Below, piece by piece: positions 17,483 to 26,301 of a stretch of DNA of 64,000 nt. The stretch is from NCBI RefSeq assembly GCF_029892045.1, contig NZ_CP120367.1, forward strand, positions 2,046,001 through 2,110,000, read 5' to 3'. The notes under the pieces are model-generated. The model was not told the DNA's origin. It saw nothing but the letters and a program-made list of their open reading frames with translations, and made no database searches. Made by a program: the position numbers and the translations under genes. The DNA comes from Sinorhizobium numidicum (lineage in GTDB: Bacteria; Pseudomonadota; Alphaproteobacteria; Rhizobiales; Rhizobiaceae). The stretch's first letter is position 1. The number at the start of each line of letters is the position of its first letter.

Positions 17483-18445
17483 ATGGCCAAGAGCGTTCGT
17501 GACATGCTTCTCACTTCCCTCGCTGGATCGGTCCTGATGTGCGCGTCCATGACAGTCGGCTTCGCCCAGGAGTCCGGCACGTCCGCGGAAACTCCGCTCT
17601 CCGACTATGCGGCCGCCGCTGAACCCGCGGCATTCGCCACGGCGGAACAGGCAGTGGATGCTTTCAAGTCGACCGTCTCTACTGGAGACTTTGACAAGCT
17701 CGCCAATCTGCTTGGCCTCGACGCCGCGAAGACAAGGGCCAGCGAGGGCGTGATGGAAGCCTACGCGGAAATCCAAGAGGGCGTAAAGGAGAAGGTCATC
17801 GTCGAGGACGTCGAGGACCGGAAGATCCTCGAGATCGGCGACGAACTCTGGCCGCTGCCTTTCCCGATCGCCAAGGGCGACGACGGAAAATGGGCCTTCG
17901 ACACCTATACCGGTCTCGAGGAAATCGCCAATCGCCGCGTCGGCGAAAACGAGCTTCAGGCGATCGCCACAATGCGCGCCTATGTCGACGCGCAGCAGGA
18001 GTATGCCCTGCAGGATCACGACGGCGACGGGGTCTTGGAATACGCCCAGAGACTGATCAGCAGCGACGGCCAGACGGACGGCCTCTATTGGCCTTCCACG
18101 CCGGGCCTGCCGGAAAGCCCGGCCGGACCTGCACTCGCAGATGGTGCCGTTCTCGCCAAGGCGAAGGCCGGGGAGGGCTATTTCGGCTATCACTACCGCA
18201 TTCTCACCGGCCAGGGCGAGAACATTGCCGGCGGCAAGTACGACTATGTGATCAATGGCAATATGATCGCCGGTTTCGCCCTCGTTGCTTGGCCGGTCAG
18301 TTATGGCGCGACCGGTGTTCACACCTTCGTCGTCAACCGCAACGGTATCGTCTACGAAGCGGACCTCGGCGACCAGACAGAGAGCATCGCCGCCGACATC
18401 CGGCAGTTCAATCCGAACGACGACTGGCAGATCGTCCAGGATTGA
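17483..18445 (+). CDS. DUF2950 domain exported protein
   Basis: 320 residues. Signal peptide (LLTSLAGSVLMCASMTVGFAQ), then the DUF2950 domain nearly to the end: FATAEQAVDAFKSTV near 55, WAFDTYTGLEEIANRRVGENEL near 145, LQDHDGDGVLEYAQ near 185, GYFGYHYRILTGQG near 235 and a final TFVVNRNGIVYEADLG. It starts 20 bp after the DUF3300 stop, so the two are an operon. The pairing is recurrent in proteobacteria; biochemical function unknown. Intact. Confidence 0.9.
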   Translation: MAKSVRDMLLTSLAGSVLMCASMTVGFAQESGTSAETPLSDYAAAAEPAAFATAEQAVDAFKSTVSTGDFDKLANLLGLDAAKTRASEGVMEAYAEIQEGVKEKVIVEDVEDRKILEIGDELWPLPFPIAKGDDGKWAFDTYTGLEEIANRRVGENELQAIATMRAYVDAQQEYALQDHDGDGVLEYAQRLISSDGQTDGLYWPSTPGLPESPAGPALADGAVLAKAKAGEGYFGYHYRILTGQGENIAGGKYDYVINGNMIAGFALVAWPVSYGATGVHTFVVNRNGIVYEADLGDQTESIAADIRQFNPNDDWQIVQD

Positions 18446-18862
18446 TTGTCACACCTAAAATGAGAGTTTGACCGGATCAGATGACTTCCGCTTCGGTTCG
18501 AAACGCGACGCTCCGATGTTGGCTGCCCGATGTCCGCTTCTTGCGGATAGTGTTGAAAAAGTCCAAAATTGGGGTTTACCGAAAAGTCGGCCAGTTCGCG
18601 ATTTGAGCGAATGTCGCCGCTCGATGCAGTCTCAATTCCGCTACACGACTCACACGCTGCTTGATCGCAAAATTGGCAGGTCCCCCACGTCAAATTTTCT
18701 GGGGCTGTCTCTACGACCCTCCAAAAAACAGACGTTGTAGAAATCGGACTTTTTCAACGCTATCGGCCCAAAGCGGACTCTCACACCAGACCGTGGTGTT
18801 ACCTGGCTTCTTCATGGTAGGCACGCTTCGTTTCAGTATGGCGAACTAGAGGAGTTAGCCGC
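18446..18862. other. Intergenic region carrying a candidate MITE
   Basis: No supported gene. The centre is a 218 bp element bounded by 18 bp inverted repeats, listed separately. The flanks contain short purine-rich stretches like those near other gene ends in the window. The cupin promoter should lie within 18765-18845. Confidence 0.5.
18547..18764. mobile_element. Candidate MITE (non-autonomous element) with 18 bp inverted repeats
   Basis: The left end reads ATAGTGTTGAAAAAGTCC and the right end is its reverse complement with one mismatch (T to C at position 5). The 218 bp between them has no coding frame. This is the form expected for a miniature inverted-repeat element mobilised by a related IS. 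No IS with matching ends is in the window, and no clean target duplication is visible. Confidence 0.6.
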
Positions 18863-19252
18863 GTGAAGTGCCTTCGCATCTATGCCACCCCGGATGGCGA
18901 GTCACATTTCGACGAGATCGAATTGCCGACGACGAAGAGGTCGGTGCACCCCGATGCCGTGCCGTTCGACGTTACGGGCAGCTATCCGGCGTCCCGCGTC
19001 CGCATCACCCACATCCCTGCTGGCATGCGCGAGGTTGCTTGGCATAAGGTCCCAGAGCCGGTGCTTACGGTCAGGCTGGATGGTTCGGTAGAATACGAGA
19101 CGAGCGACGGAGAGGTGCGCCACGTTGAGGCGGGTAGCTTCGTGTTAGTGGAGGACACTCACGGTAAGGGCCATCTGTCACGCCATTCCCCAGAGGCGCA
19201 GACTGTCATCTGGATTTCACTCCCGAACGGCCTCGAATTACCGCCAGCATAG
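18863..19252 (+). CDS. Cupin-fold protein
   Basis: 129 residues with a GTG start and AGAGGAG upstream. A short beta-barrel of the RmlC-like cupin type: RITHIPAGMREVAWHKVP near 50-67, VLTVRLDGSVEYETSDGEVRHVEAGSFVLVEDTHGKGH near 68-105. The second cupin motif (ExGxFVLVxDTxGxGH) is clear and the histidines could hold a metal. Small cupins of this kind range from isomerases to ligand-binding proteins, so no reaction is assigned. It is convergent with the LysR gene. Confidence 0.8.
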   Translation: MKCLRIYATPDGESHFDEIELPTTKRSVHPDAVPFDVTGSYPASRVRITHIPAGMREVAWHKVPEPVLTVRLDGSVEYETSDGEVRHVEAGSFVLVEDTHGKGHLSRHSPEAQTVIWISLPNGLELPPA

Positions 19253-19348
19253 TCCGTCTGGGCACGCTGTCAGCGCCGCGATTGAGAACGACCGCTTCTG
19301 GATCCATTGTGGTCATTGGCGACCCTTAGCGCCGCGGCAGGGTCGACT

Positions 19349-20263
19349 TCACGCTTGACGCGAAGCCGCCTTGCCCGAGAGAACGTGCCGCATTGAAGCG
19401 ACGTGACTGGCCAGGAAATCGATGAAGGCACGCACGTGTGGAACGTCTCGCAGGTTCTCGCGGGTCAGGAGCCACAGATCGGATTGCGCTCCTTCGATTG
19501 GACCGAAGCAGCGGACCAGCGAAGGGTCGGAATCGGCCAGAAAGCACGGTAGGACCGCTATTCCCAGCCCAGACTTGACAGCCGAGATCAGATTGGTAAC
19601 CGAACTGGAGGTCGCCACCACCTCTGCGTCGGGAGCCACCCGCCGCAGCCAGGTCCAGCCGGGCAGGACCGCAATGGGTCCGTCGGCCCCGACAACCGCA
19701 TGTTGGCCGAGTGCCTCGACCGACGTGGGGCGACCATGCCGTTCGACGTATTTCCGGCTGCAATATGCGGCCCAGGCCACCGGCTTTAGCCGCCTCCCGA
19801 CCAGACCTGCCTCCGTTGGGCGGGCTCCCGTCCGCAGCGCCACATCTGCCGCGCCGCGGGCGAGGTCGAGCCGTCGCTCATCGACAACTAGATCTACCCG
19901 CACCTCGGGATGGAGCCTACGGAAGGCAGTGAGCGCCGGGGCCATGACCCCATTGGCGAGCCCCTCGTTGGTGGTGACGCGGATAACGCCAGACACGCGC
20001 CGTCCTATGGCCCTGGCCTGATCCGCGAATGCGCGCGCCTCGACCTCAACACGTTCGGCGGCGGCCATTAGCTCCAATCCGCAATTCGTCAGGGCGTAAC
20101 CGGCCTGGCTTCTGTCGAATAGCTTGATCCCGACCGCCCGCTCCAGCACGGCGATCCTTCGGGCGACGGTGCTCTGGTTCACGCCGAGCGTGCGCGACGC
20201 AGCCAAGGTGCTGCCGGTGCGCGCGACGGCAAGGAAGTAGCGCAAATCGTTCCAGTCGTACAT
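19349..20263 (-). CDS. LysR-family transcriptional regulator
   Basis: About 304 residues from ATG 20263. The winged-helix domain opens with YDWNDLRYFLAVARTG and carries TLAASRTLGVNQSTVARRIAVLE, then a linker helix and an effector domain from about 90 (GVIRVTTNEG, DVALRTG, AVKSGLGIAVLPCF). Two upstream starts (20278, 20305) are possible. It is divergent from the GNAT gene with about 230 bp between, and it probably controls that gene and itself, as LysR proteins usually do. Ligand unknown. Confidence 0.93.
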   Translation of the reverse strand: MYDWNDLRYFLAVARTGSTLAASRTLGVNQSTVARRIAVLERAVGIKLFDRSQAGYALTNCGLELMAAAERVEVEARAFADQARAIGRRVSGVIRVTTNEGLANGVMAPALTAFRRLHPEVRVDLVVDERRLDLARGAADVALRTGARPTEAGLVGRRLKPVAWAAYCSRKYVERHGRPTSVEALGQHAVVGADGPIAVLPGWTWLRRVAPDAEVVATSSSVTNLISAVKSGLGIAVLPCFLADSDPSLVRCFGPIEGAQSDLWLLTRENLRDVPHVRAFIDFLASHVASMRHVLSGKAASRQA

Positions 20264-20493
20264 GCGCACATTCTGCATTTCCGCAGAACGGCTGCGCAAT
20301 AACAATGATTGGCCAGATCGGTGAGCGCGCGTAATTTCACTGTGCAGCGCTTAGGCAAGCCCCCAACTTGATCATTTCGCGGAATGCCCGCTCGTTTTTC
20401 CCGAGTATCCATCCCGCTCGCGGAAGGCGCACGTGAGTGACTGGCTTCGTGCGCGCTTAACGGACGCGACATATCTGAGGAGGAGAGGACAGC

Positions 20494-21357
20494 ATGACCG
20501 TACACATACGCCCGACGACGACAGCGGACGCCGAGGCTTGCGGCCGCATCATCTATGAGGCGTTCGAGGAAATCGCGCGCCGCCATGGCTTCCCACCCGA
20601 TTTTCCAGGAACCGAGGCCGCGATTGCGCTGGTCCAAAGCTTGGCCGGCAACCCGTCGGTCTTCGGCGTCGTCGCCGAAGAGGACGGGCGGGTCGTGGGC
20701 TCGAACTTCCTCAACGAAGGCGACGCCATTCGGGGAGTTGGTCCGATTACCGTACATCCGCGGCTGCAGGGCAGCGGGATCGGTCGGCGGCTAATGGAGG
20801 CGGTGCTCGTGCGATCGAACGGCGCCGCAGGCGTCCGCCTGCTTCAGGACGCCTTCAACGTGCGTACGATCGCGCTCTATGCTTCGCTCGGCTTCGAGGT
20901 CCGCGAGCCGGCACTTGTGATGGCGGGACAGCCCACCGAGAACTCGCCTGCCGGCATCGCGGTACGCCCCATGGGCGAACAGGATCTCGAAGCTTGCGAT
21001 GCGCTTTGCATAAAGGTGCACGGCATTTCCCGCCGCAGAGATCTTACGGACGCGCTGCGCTTATTCGCTCCGCTGGTCACCGAGCGCGAGGGCCGCATAA
21101 CCGCCTACACGTCGGCGCCGAATTTCTGGATCGCCAACCATGGAGTCGCGGAATCCGCGGACGAGATGCAGGCCCTGATCGTCGGCGCGGCGGCCGTCAC
21201 TGGCGCACCTGTCTCGTTCCTGCTGCCGACGCGTCAGACCACTCTTTTCCGATGGTGCCTAGGGCACGGCATGCAGGCGGTGAAGCCGATGACCCTCATG
21301 ACGATGGGGGAATATCACGTGCCAGAGGGTGCCTACATGCCATCCGTTTTCTACTAA
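20494..21357 (+). CDS. Tandem GNAT-type acetyltransferase
   Basis: 287 residues with two GNAT-like halves. The first (1-145) has the acetyl-CoA loop VHPRLQGSGIGRRLMEA and the family YASLGFE end. The second half (155-287) is a divergent copy: IAVRPMGEQDLEACDALC opening and FRWCLGHGMQ near the end, without an obvious acetyl-CoA loop. GAGGAGGAGAG precedes the ATG. Substrate unknown. The divergent LysR gene is the likely regulator. The following GFA gene starts 76 bp downstream and may be co-transcribed. Confidence 0.88.
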   Translation: MTVHIRPTTTADAEACGRIIYEAFEEIARRHGFPPDFPGTEAAIALVQSLAGNPSVFGVVAEEDGRVVGSNFLNEGDAIRGVGPITVHPRLQGSGIGRRLMEAVLVRSNGAAGVRLLQDAFNVRTIALYASLGFEVREPALVMAGQPTENSPAGIAVRPMGEQDLEACDALCIKVHGISRRRDLTDALRLFAPLVTEREGRITAYTSAPNFWIANHGVAESADEMQALIVGAAAVTGAPVSFLLPTRQTTLFRWCLGHGMQAVKPMTLMTMGEYHVPEGAYMPSVFY

Positions 21358-21432
21358 GCTCGGCACCTCAAAAGACAAGCTGGATCGCCACTGCTCACGA
21401 GGGTTCCGCACTGCCAGGGAGGGGAGCGCGAC

Positions 21433-21861
21433 ATGGCCGACACACATAAGGGTACCTGCTTTTGTGGGGCACTCGAGATCCAGGTCTCTGGCGCGCCGGA
21501 AGAAATGGGGTACTGCCATTGCAGCTCCTGCCGATCCTATTCGGGGGCGCCGGTGACTGCCTTCACCCTATGGAAGGCAGAAAGCGTAAAAATCGTCAGG
21601 GGAGCGGAGTTCCTCGGCCGGTTCAACAAGATCGGATTTAGTGAGCGGCACTTCTGCATCAAGTGCGGGGGTCATCTTATGACGGTCCACCCGACCTTCG
21701 GCTTGACGGATGTTTATGCCGCAGCGATCCCGACCATGACCTTCAAGCCGGCAGTCCACTTGAACTATGCCGAAGCAGTGCTGCCGATGAAGGACGGACT
21801 TCCGAAATTGAGGGATTTCCCCGCCCAGGCCGGCGGATCCGGCGAGGCTATGCCCGAATAG
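21433..21861 (+). CDS. GFA-type (glutathione-dependent formaldehyde-activating-like) zinc protein
   Basis: 142 residues. The zinc-cysteine pattern of the family is complete: GTCFCGALEIQV near 7-18, YCHCSSCRSYSGAP near 27-40, and FCIKCGGHL near 73-81. Most family members are not formaldehyde enzymes and have unknown substrates. It is distinct from the true-length gfa at 52.4 kb. A GGGAGGGGAG ribosome site precedes the ATG. Cytosolic, intact. Confidence 0.9.
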   Translation: MADTHKGTCFCGALEIQVSGAPEEMGYCHCSSCRSYSGAPVTAFTLWKAESVKIVRGAEFLGRFNKIGFSERHFCIKCGGHLMTVHPTFGLTDVYAAAIPTMTFKPAVHLNYAEAVLPMKDGLPKLRDFPAQAGGSGEAMPE

Positions 21862-22070
21862 GCTGCCGCCTGCAATCGGCACCGTGGCGGAGCGAGCGAA
21901 ATGGCGGCATTCGGCGCGAACCAGACCTCAGCTGTGGGGCGTCCGAACTTCGGCTATCCACATCCGTTCCTGCCGTCCAGAATGAGACGCGCTACGACGC
22001 GACTTGACCCCAAAGCGGTCACTCGATACCCAGTGCAGGATGACGCAAGTAGACTATTCCTGTCGTTCGA

Positions 22071-23066
22071 CTATCTGCCTTGAGCGGCTTCGCGAGTGAT
22101 CGGTAGAGATTCAGGATTGTCAGTTATGTGATCCCGACGCCAGCTCGCCGGTGGAACGCCATACTCGCGTCTGAACGCCCTGCTGAACGCTGCTTCGGAC
22201 TCGTAGCCCACTTCGAAGGCGATCCGAGCGATCGGATCGGCGGAATCCCTCAATCGTGCGGAGGCCTGTTCGAACCTCTGTCGGGCCAGATAGCGCATCG
22301 GCGGCTCGCCGATGACGCGGGTGAAACGCTCCGCAAAGGCCGAGCGGGAGACGGCTATCTCCCGCGCAAGGTCTTCCGTAGTCCAACGCCGTGCGATTTG
22401 GCCATGAAGGAGCCCAAGCGCGCGTCCCACGATCGGGTCACGCATTCCCGCCGACCAGGCGCTGAGGGCGGGCGGCTGAGAGGCCAGGTAGCGGCGGACG
22501 GCCTCCATGAACAGGAGTTCGGCGAGTTTTGCGAGCATCGCGGGCGAGTTGGCGCGGCCCTCCGCCAGCTCCCTTGCCGCAAAGCGGAGATTGCTCTCTA
22601 TCCAATTCCCGGAAGCCGCGTCTGCGACATCAAGCTTCAGGATGCTCGGCAGCAGCGCGATAAAGGCGTTGTAGGGCAAATCATTACCAAGAAAACCGCA
22701 CAGAATCTGCGTCAGCTCTCCACCTCCACCGTGAACGATCTTCGCCAGTCCTCCGACCGGCGCCGGTTCGATCAGCTGGTGGGCATTGACCGGCCGCAGA
22801 TTCAGTGCGCTCGCGATGAGGTGGCCGTCATTGCGCGGCAGAACAACGAGTTGCCCGCTCTCGACCGATAGCGGCGGCTGGTTGCCGACCTTCACCAGGC
22901 ATTTGCCGGCAATGATGTAGTGGTAGCCGATGATGTGTCGTGGCACGGGAGTGAACGGGGCGCAATCTTCGGGGGCGACTTGCGAGGAAATACACCAGGG
23001 GGCGGTGAATTCCGCGTCGAGAAAGATGCCTCCTGTGAGGCGCATCGCACGCAGCATGTCCAGCAA
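22071..23066 (-). CDS. AraC-family transcriptional regulator with cupin N-terminus
   Basis: About 331 residues. N-terminal AraC cupin domain (LTGGIFLDAEFTAPWC, PRHIIGYHYIIAGKCLV, VESGQLVVLPRNDGH), then two helix-turn-helix motifs in the last 100 residues: WTTEDLAREIAVSRSAFAERF and DPIARIAFEVGYESEAAFSRAFRR with GVPPASWR. The start is uncertain: TTG 23066 with GGGGAG about 14 bp upstream, or ATG 23057. A stop lies 8 codons further up, so nothing longer is possible. It is divergent from the TPR gene, 136 bp apart, and is the probable regulator of it. Confidence 0.92.
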   Translation of the reverse strand: MLDMLRAMRLTGGIFLDAEFTAPWCISSQVAPEDCAPFTPVPRHIIGYHYIIAGKCLVKVGNQPPLSVESGQLVVLPRNDGHLIASALNLRPVNAHQLIEPAPVGGLAKIVHGGGGELTQILCGFLGNDLPYNAFIALLPSILKLDVADAASGNWIESNLRFAARELAEGRANSPAMLAKLAELLFMEAVRRYLASQPPALSAWSAGMRDPIVGRALGLLHGQIARRWTTEDLAREIAVSRSAFAERFTRVIGEPPMRYLARQRFEQASARLRDSADPIARIAFEVGYESEAAFSRAFRREYGVPPASWRRDHITDNPESLPITREAAQGR

Positions 23067-23202
23067 ATCGTCCAGCTGACAACGCTCCCCTTAACGGGCG
23101 GCGGATCGGCCAAGTGTTCCGGCGCATCGGCAATTATCGGTCTCGCTGTACTGGTCTAGCTTAGCATTAAATCCACGGAACCGGCAGCTGATTGTCGAGG
23201 CC

Positions 23203-24594
23203 GTGGCACTGATGGTCGACGTGATAAAGGCATCCATACTCGAAGGGAAATTTATCGTGATTACCGACAAACAGGGAAATGTACTTTCGGGCGCGACAAT
23301 CGCGGCCGCAGAAATCTATGGCGGGGCCGTCGAAGCATTCAACATCTATCGCGGCGACCCTGTCGGCATGCTGGACCGTGCCATCGAGACCGCGCCCGAA
23401 TTCGCGATGGCGCATATCCTGAAAGCGCATCTGTTCGGCCTGGCGACCGAACCCGACGCGACCAACGAAGCAAAAGCGATCGTCGACAAGGCGAAGACAC
23501 TGGAACTCTCGAATCGCGAGGCTTCGCACGTCGCTGCGCTCGACCTGCTCCTGACAGGACAGTGGACGGCGGCCGCCGAGGCTCTCGACCGTCACAATGC
23601 GCATTATCCGCATGACATTGTCGCGCTGCAGTCGGGCCACCTGATGGATTTCTACCGGGCCAGCGCTCGGAACCTACGCGACAGGATCGCTCGCGTCCTG
23701 CCGAAATGGTCGGCCGACATGCCGGGCTATTCGATCCTGCTCGGCCTGCAGTCGTTCGGCCTCGAGGAGACCGGCGACTATGTCCGGGCCGAAGACGCCG
23801 GCCGCCGCGCGGTCGACCTGCAGCCGCTCGACTGCTGGGCGCACCATGCCGTCGCCCATGTCATGGAGATGCAAGGCCGGGCCGAGGATGGCATCGGCTG
23901 GATGATCGCGCGCGAGCCGCATTGGTCCGGCGACGATAATTTCTTCAAGGTCCACAACTGGTGGCACCGCTCGCTTTGCCACCTCGATCTCGGACAGGTC
24001 GACGAGGTCTTCGCGCTCTATGACGGACCGATCCGGCAGGACCGCAGCACGGTGGCCCTCGACATGGTCGATGCCTCGGCGCTTCTCTGGCGCCTGCATG
24101 TCTCCGGCCACGATGTCGGCGATCGTTGGAACGAACTGGCGACAACCTGGGACAGCCATGCCGACGGCCGTACCTATCCGTTCAACGACTGGCATGCGGT
24201 AATGGCCTATCTCGGCGCCGGCCGGGACAGCGAGGTCGATCGGATTGCCGACGCCTATCGAAGGAACATTGATACGTCCGATGTCGCCGAATGGGGGCGG
24301 CGGACCGCCGTGCCTCTGGTTGAAGGGTTCGCGGCGTTCTGGCGCGGCGACTACCAGACCGCGGCCGACCGCCTCCATGGCGCACGTTTCATCGCCAACA
24401 GCTTCGGCGGCAGCCACGCACAGCGTGACATCATCGACTGGACGCTCACCGAGGCTGCCTTCCGTGGCGGGCTGGCCGGTCTGGCGGAAGCCCTTGCCAA
24501 TGAGCGCCTGGCGCTGAAGCCCCATAGCCCGGTGAACAAGAACTTTCTGGCCCGAGCCGGAGCAAGCGCATCGCCGGGCCGGAAGGCCGCCTGA
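23203..24594 (+). CDS. Tetratricopeptide protein resembling the TTC38 family
   Basis: 463 residues built of TPR helices throughout. It matches the TTC38-like pattern: YRGDPVGMLDRAIETAPEFAMAHILKAHL near 47-75, LQPLDCWAHHAVAHVMEMQGR near 205-225, and the conserved KVHNWWHRSLCHLDLG near 248-263. TTC38-like proteins are cytosolic and of unknown biochemical role. The start may be GTG 23203 or ATG 23212. A 13 bp perfect hairpin follows the stop codon by about 10 bp. Intact. Confidence 0.85.
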   Translation: MALMVDVIKASILEGKFIVITDKQGNVLSGATIAAAEIYGGAVEAFNIYRGDPVGMLDRAIETAPEFAMAHILKAHLFGLATEPDATNEAKAIVDKAKTLELSNREASHVAALDLLLTGQWTAAAEALDRHNAHYPHDIVALQSGHLMDFYRASARNLRDRIARVLPKWSADMPGYSILLGLQSFGLEETGDYVRAEDAGRRAVDLQPLDCWAHHAVAHVMEMQGRAEDGIGWMIAREPHWSGDDNFFKVHNWWHRSLCHLDLGQVDEVFALYDGPIRQDRSTVALDMVDASALLWRLHVSGHDVGDRWNELATTWDSHADGRTYPFNDWHAVMAYLGAGRDSEVDRIADAYRRNIDTSDVAEWGRRTAVPLVEGFAAFWRGDYQTAADRLHGARFIANSFGGSHAQRDIIDWTLTEAAFRGGLAGLAEALANERLALKPHSPVNKNFLARAGASASPGRKAA

Positions 24595-24603
24595 CCCTGT
24601 TCT

Positions 24604-24639
24604 GTGTCCCGCCGCCTCCTGCATTCGGCGGCGGGACAC
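24604..24639 (+). terminator. Hairpin after the TTC38-like gene
   Basis: A perfect 13 bp stem (GTGTCCCGCCGCC and its complement) with a ten-base loop begins ten bases after the stop codon. There is no T-run, so it may be a Rho-independent terminator of weak type or a 3' stabiliser. Confidence 0.65.
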
Positions 24640-24681
24640 GACCAGGGCGAGACAAACGCCCGCGACTACTGGAGATTTCAC

Positions 24682-25097
24682 ATGAAGCATCTCGCAATTG
24701 TCGTGCGTGACGACGCCTACGATAAGATTCTAACGCCTCTGACTTCGCCTACACCCAAGCCCGAAAGGGTATAAAGGTCGACATGCTCTTTCTGCTCTGG
24801 GCAGTGAGAGTGCTGACCAGCAAGGGAGCTCCCTCCCTTTCGGTGGACGGCCGGCACAAGGACGACGCGGAATGGTTGCGCGCCCGGATGACCGCGGATG
24901 GCGAGCCAACCGAAATCGAAGACTTCCTGAAACTTCTAGTCGCTACCGGGAATGTCAGCTTGTACGGCTGCCGTTATGCGGCCCAGACCTTTGATGTCGA
25001 GCAGGCCGATCTCATTGCCGAAGCGGAGGGCATAGTCGATCCGGGATGGTTCCTGACCGAGAAGGCCGTCAAGGCGGACCACTGCCAGTATTTCTGA
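24682..25097 (+). pseudogene. DsrE-family gene with a one-base frameshift
   Basis: ATG 24682 with GGAG upstream opens a frame reading [19 protein letters not shown] that stops after about 30 codons. The next frame continues with [21 protein letters not shown] and runs to a normal end at 25097 ([19 protein letters not shown]). One missing base near 24743 joins them. The joined protein of about 138 residues looks like the DsrE/DsrF-type (peroxiredoxin-like) sulfur-relay family. Either real inactivation or a sequencing error; the downstream part is well preserved, which favours a recent event. Confidence 0.7.
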
Positions 25098-25599
25098 CCA
25101 TTCGTGGCGGAATTGGCCGGTCCGCCGCTGGGGGTTCGACAAGAATACCACGGCGAAACCCGCAACGCCTCCCGAACCGGATGAGCGTCACTCTTGTGGT
25201 CGGGATGGATCAGCGGCCGGAACCAATCGGGGACAACCCCCGCTTGCGCGAAGCGGTCGTCGGGCTGCTGAAGCGCGATGTTCGGTGACTGGCGCTTTCT
25301 TCGCGTTCAGATCGACGGCGGCAACGAGAATTTTCCACCCTTCCGTGACGGATCGGAACTGGAAAGATCGACCCAATGTGGTCGCCGGTGAGAGGCAGAG
25401 GTAAAGTCCCGACCTGACCCATTCGGGACCTTCAGGCCTTCAGGAGCCACTTTTCCCTTTCTGAAAGCGGATGCCTATTGAAGATCCATGATGACGACAG
25501 ACGGCGTATTTCGTAGCGGACGATGAACCGGCGCTTACCCGTTTCGTGACGTATATCTCGGGTGGACTGAAACTCGCTGTTGAAGCCGAGACAGGACTT
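25098..25599. other. Gene-free stretch with degraded sequence
   Basis: No frame with convincing content. The right part merges into the IS110-type transposase remnant, so part of this region may be its eroded 3' portion. No inverted repeats or duplication were found by eye. Confidence 0.35.
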
Positions 25600-25816
25600 C
25601 CTCAGCCAGCCCGTTGCTCATCCGCCGCGTGTGCTCCTTCCACGAGACAGCGGCGGCGCCGCGTCGGGATCGTCTCGGCAAGCGCCAGCCGTTTGATTTT
25701 CCGGCGGAAGGCGATCTTCCCGTTGGGATCGAAACCGACGACGTGAAAGACCTCCTTGCCAATGTCGATCCCGATCGTCGCCAGGGCTTGCGCGTGTTCT
25801 CAGTATGGATTTCCAT
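25600..25816 (-). pseudogene. IS110-family transposase remnant (5' end)
   Basis: ATG 25816 has a good AAGGAG and begins MEIHTEN. One base later the neighbouring frame carries ATIGIDIGKEVFHVVGFD, PNGKIAFRRKIKRLALAET. That is the N-terminal DEDD-nuclease block (first catalytic Asp in GIDIGKE) of IS110-type transposases. The remaining ~250 residues are missing. It is frameshifted and truncated, so inactive. Confidence 0.7.
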
Positions 25817-25947
25817 GGCTGCTTCTCCTTCTCTTCGCGGGCAACAGTCTTTGCAGACTAACCCGCCGGGGAAGCAGCCGGTCCATCCCATTAGCGGACG
25901 TTTCAGCGCGGCGCCAGTGCGGCACGGATCAGGGTGCCCTGCCGCGG
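25817..25947. other. Flank between the IS110 remnant and arsR-type gene
   Basis: 130 bp with the 5' flank of the IS110 remnant and the 3' flank of the ArsR-type gene. No feature seen. Confidence 0.3.
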
Positions 25948-26250
25948 TCATAGCCGTTCTTGCAGCAGCTTCTTCAGCGCGCTGATCCGTTCTTCATCGC
26001 GCTTGTAAAATATCCATTGCTTGATCCGTTTTGGGCGCACCAGCCCGGCCTGAGACAGTACGCGCATATGTTCGCTGAGAGTGGGCGGGGAAAGGCCGAG
26101 CTTCTCAGCGATCAGAACCGCGCAGACGCCATCCTCGACAAGATCGCCGTCGGTCTGCGGTGGAAAATGCGCCTGCGGGTTCCTGAGCCAGTCGAGAATC
26201 TGGAGCCGCCTCTCGTTCGCAATTGCCTTGATGATATCGATCTCTTGCAT
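25948..26250 (-). CDS. ArsR-family winged-helix repressor
   Basis: 100 residues, typical for the family. Winged helix with IIKAIANERRLQILDWL near 6-22, LIAEKLGLSPPTLSEHMRVLSQAGLV near 46-71 and a wing at KRIKQWIFYKRDEERI. The metal-binding CxC of ArsR is absent, so it probably senses something else. It is divergent from the serine/threonine dehydratase gene, whose start is only about 51 bp away, so shared operators are likely and this repressor probably controls that gene. Confidence 0.92.
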   Translation of the reverse strand: MQEIDIIKAIANERRLQILDWLRNPQAHFPPQTDGDLVEDGVCAVLIAEKLGLSPPTLSEHMRVLSQAGLVRPKRIKQWIFYKRDEERISALKKLLQERL

Positions 26251-26301
26251 TTCGTCAGTTTGCCAAGTAACTAATTAATGTCAACACCGTGGGAGCGACT
26301 T

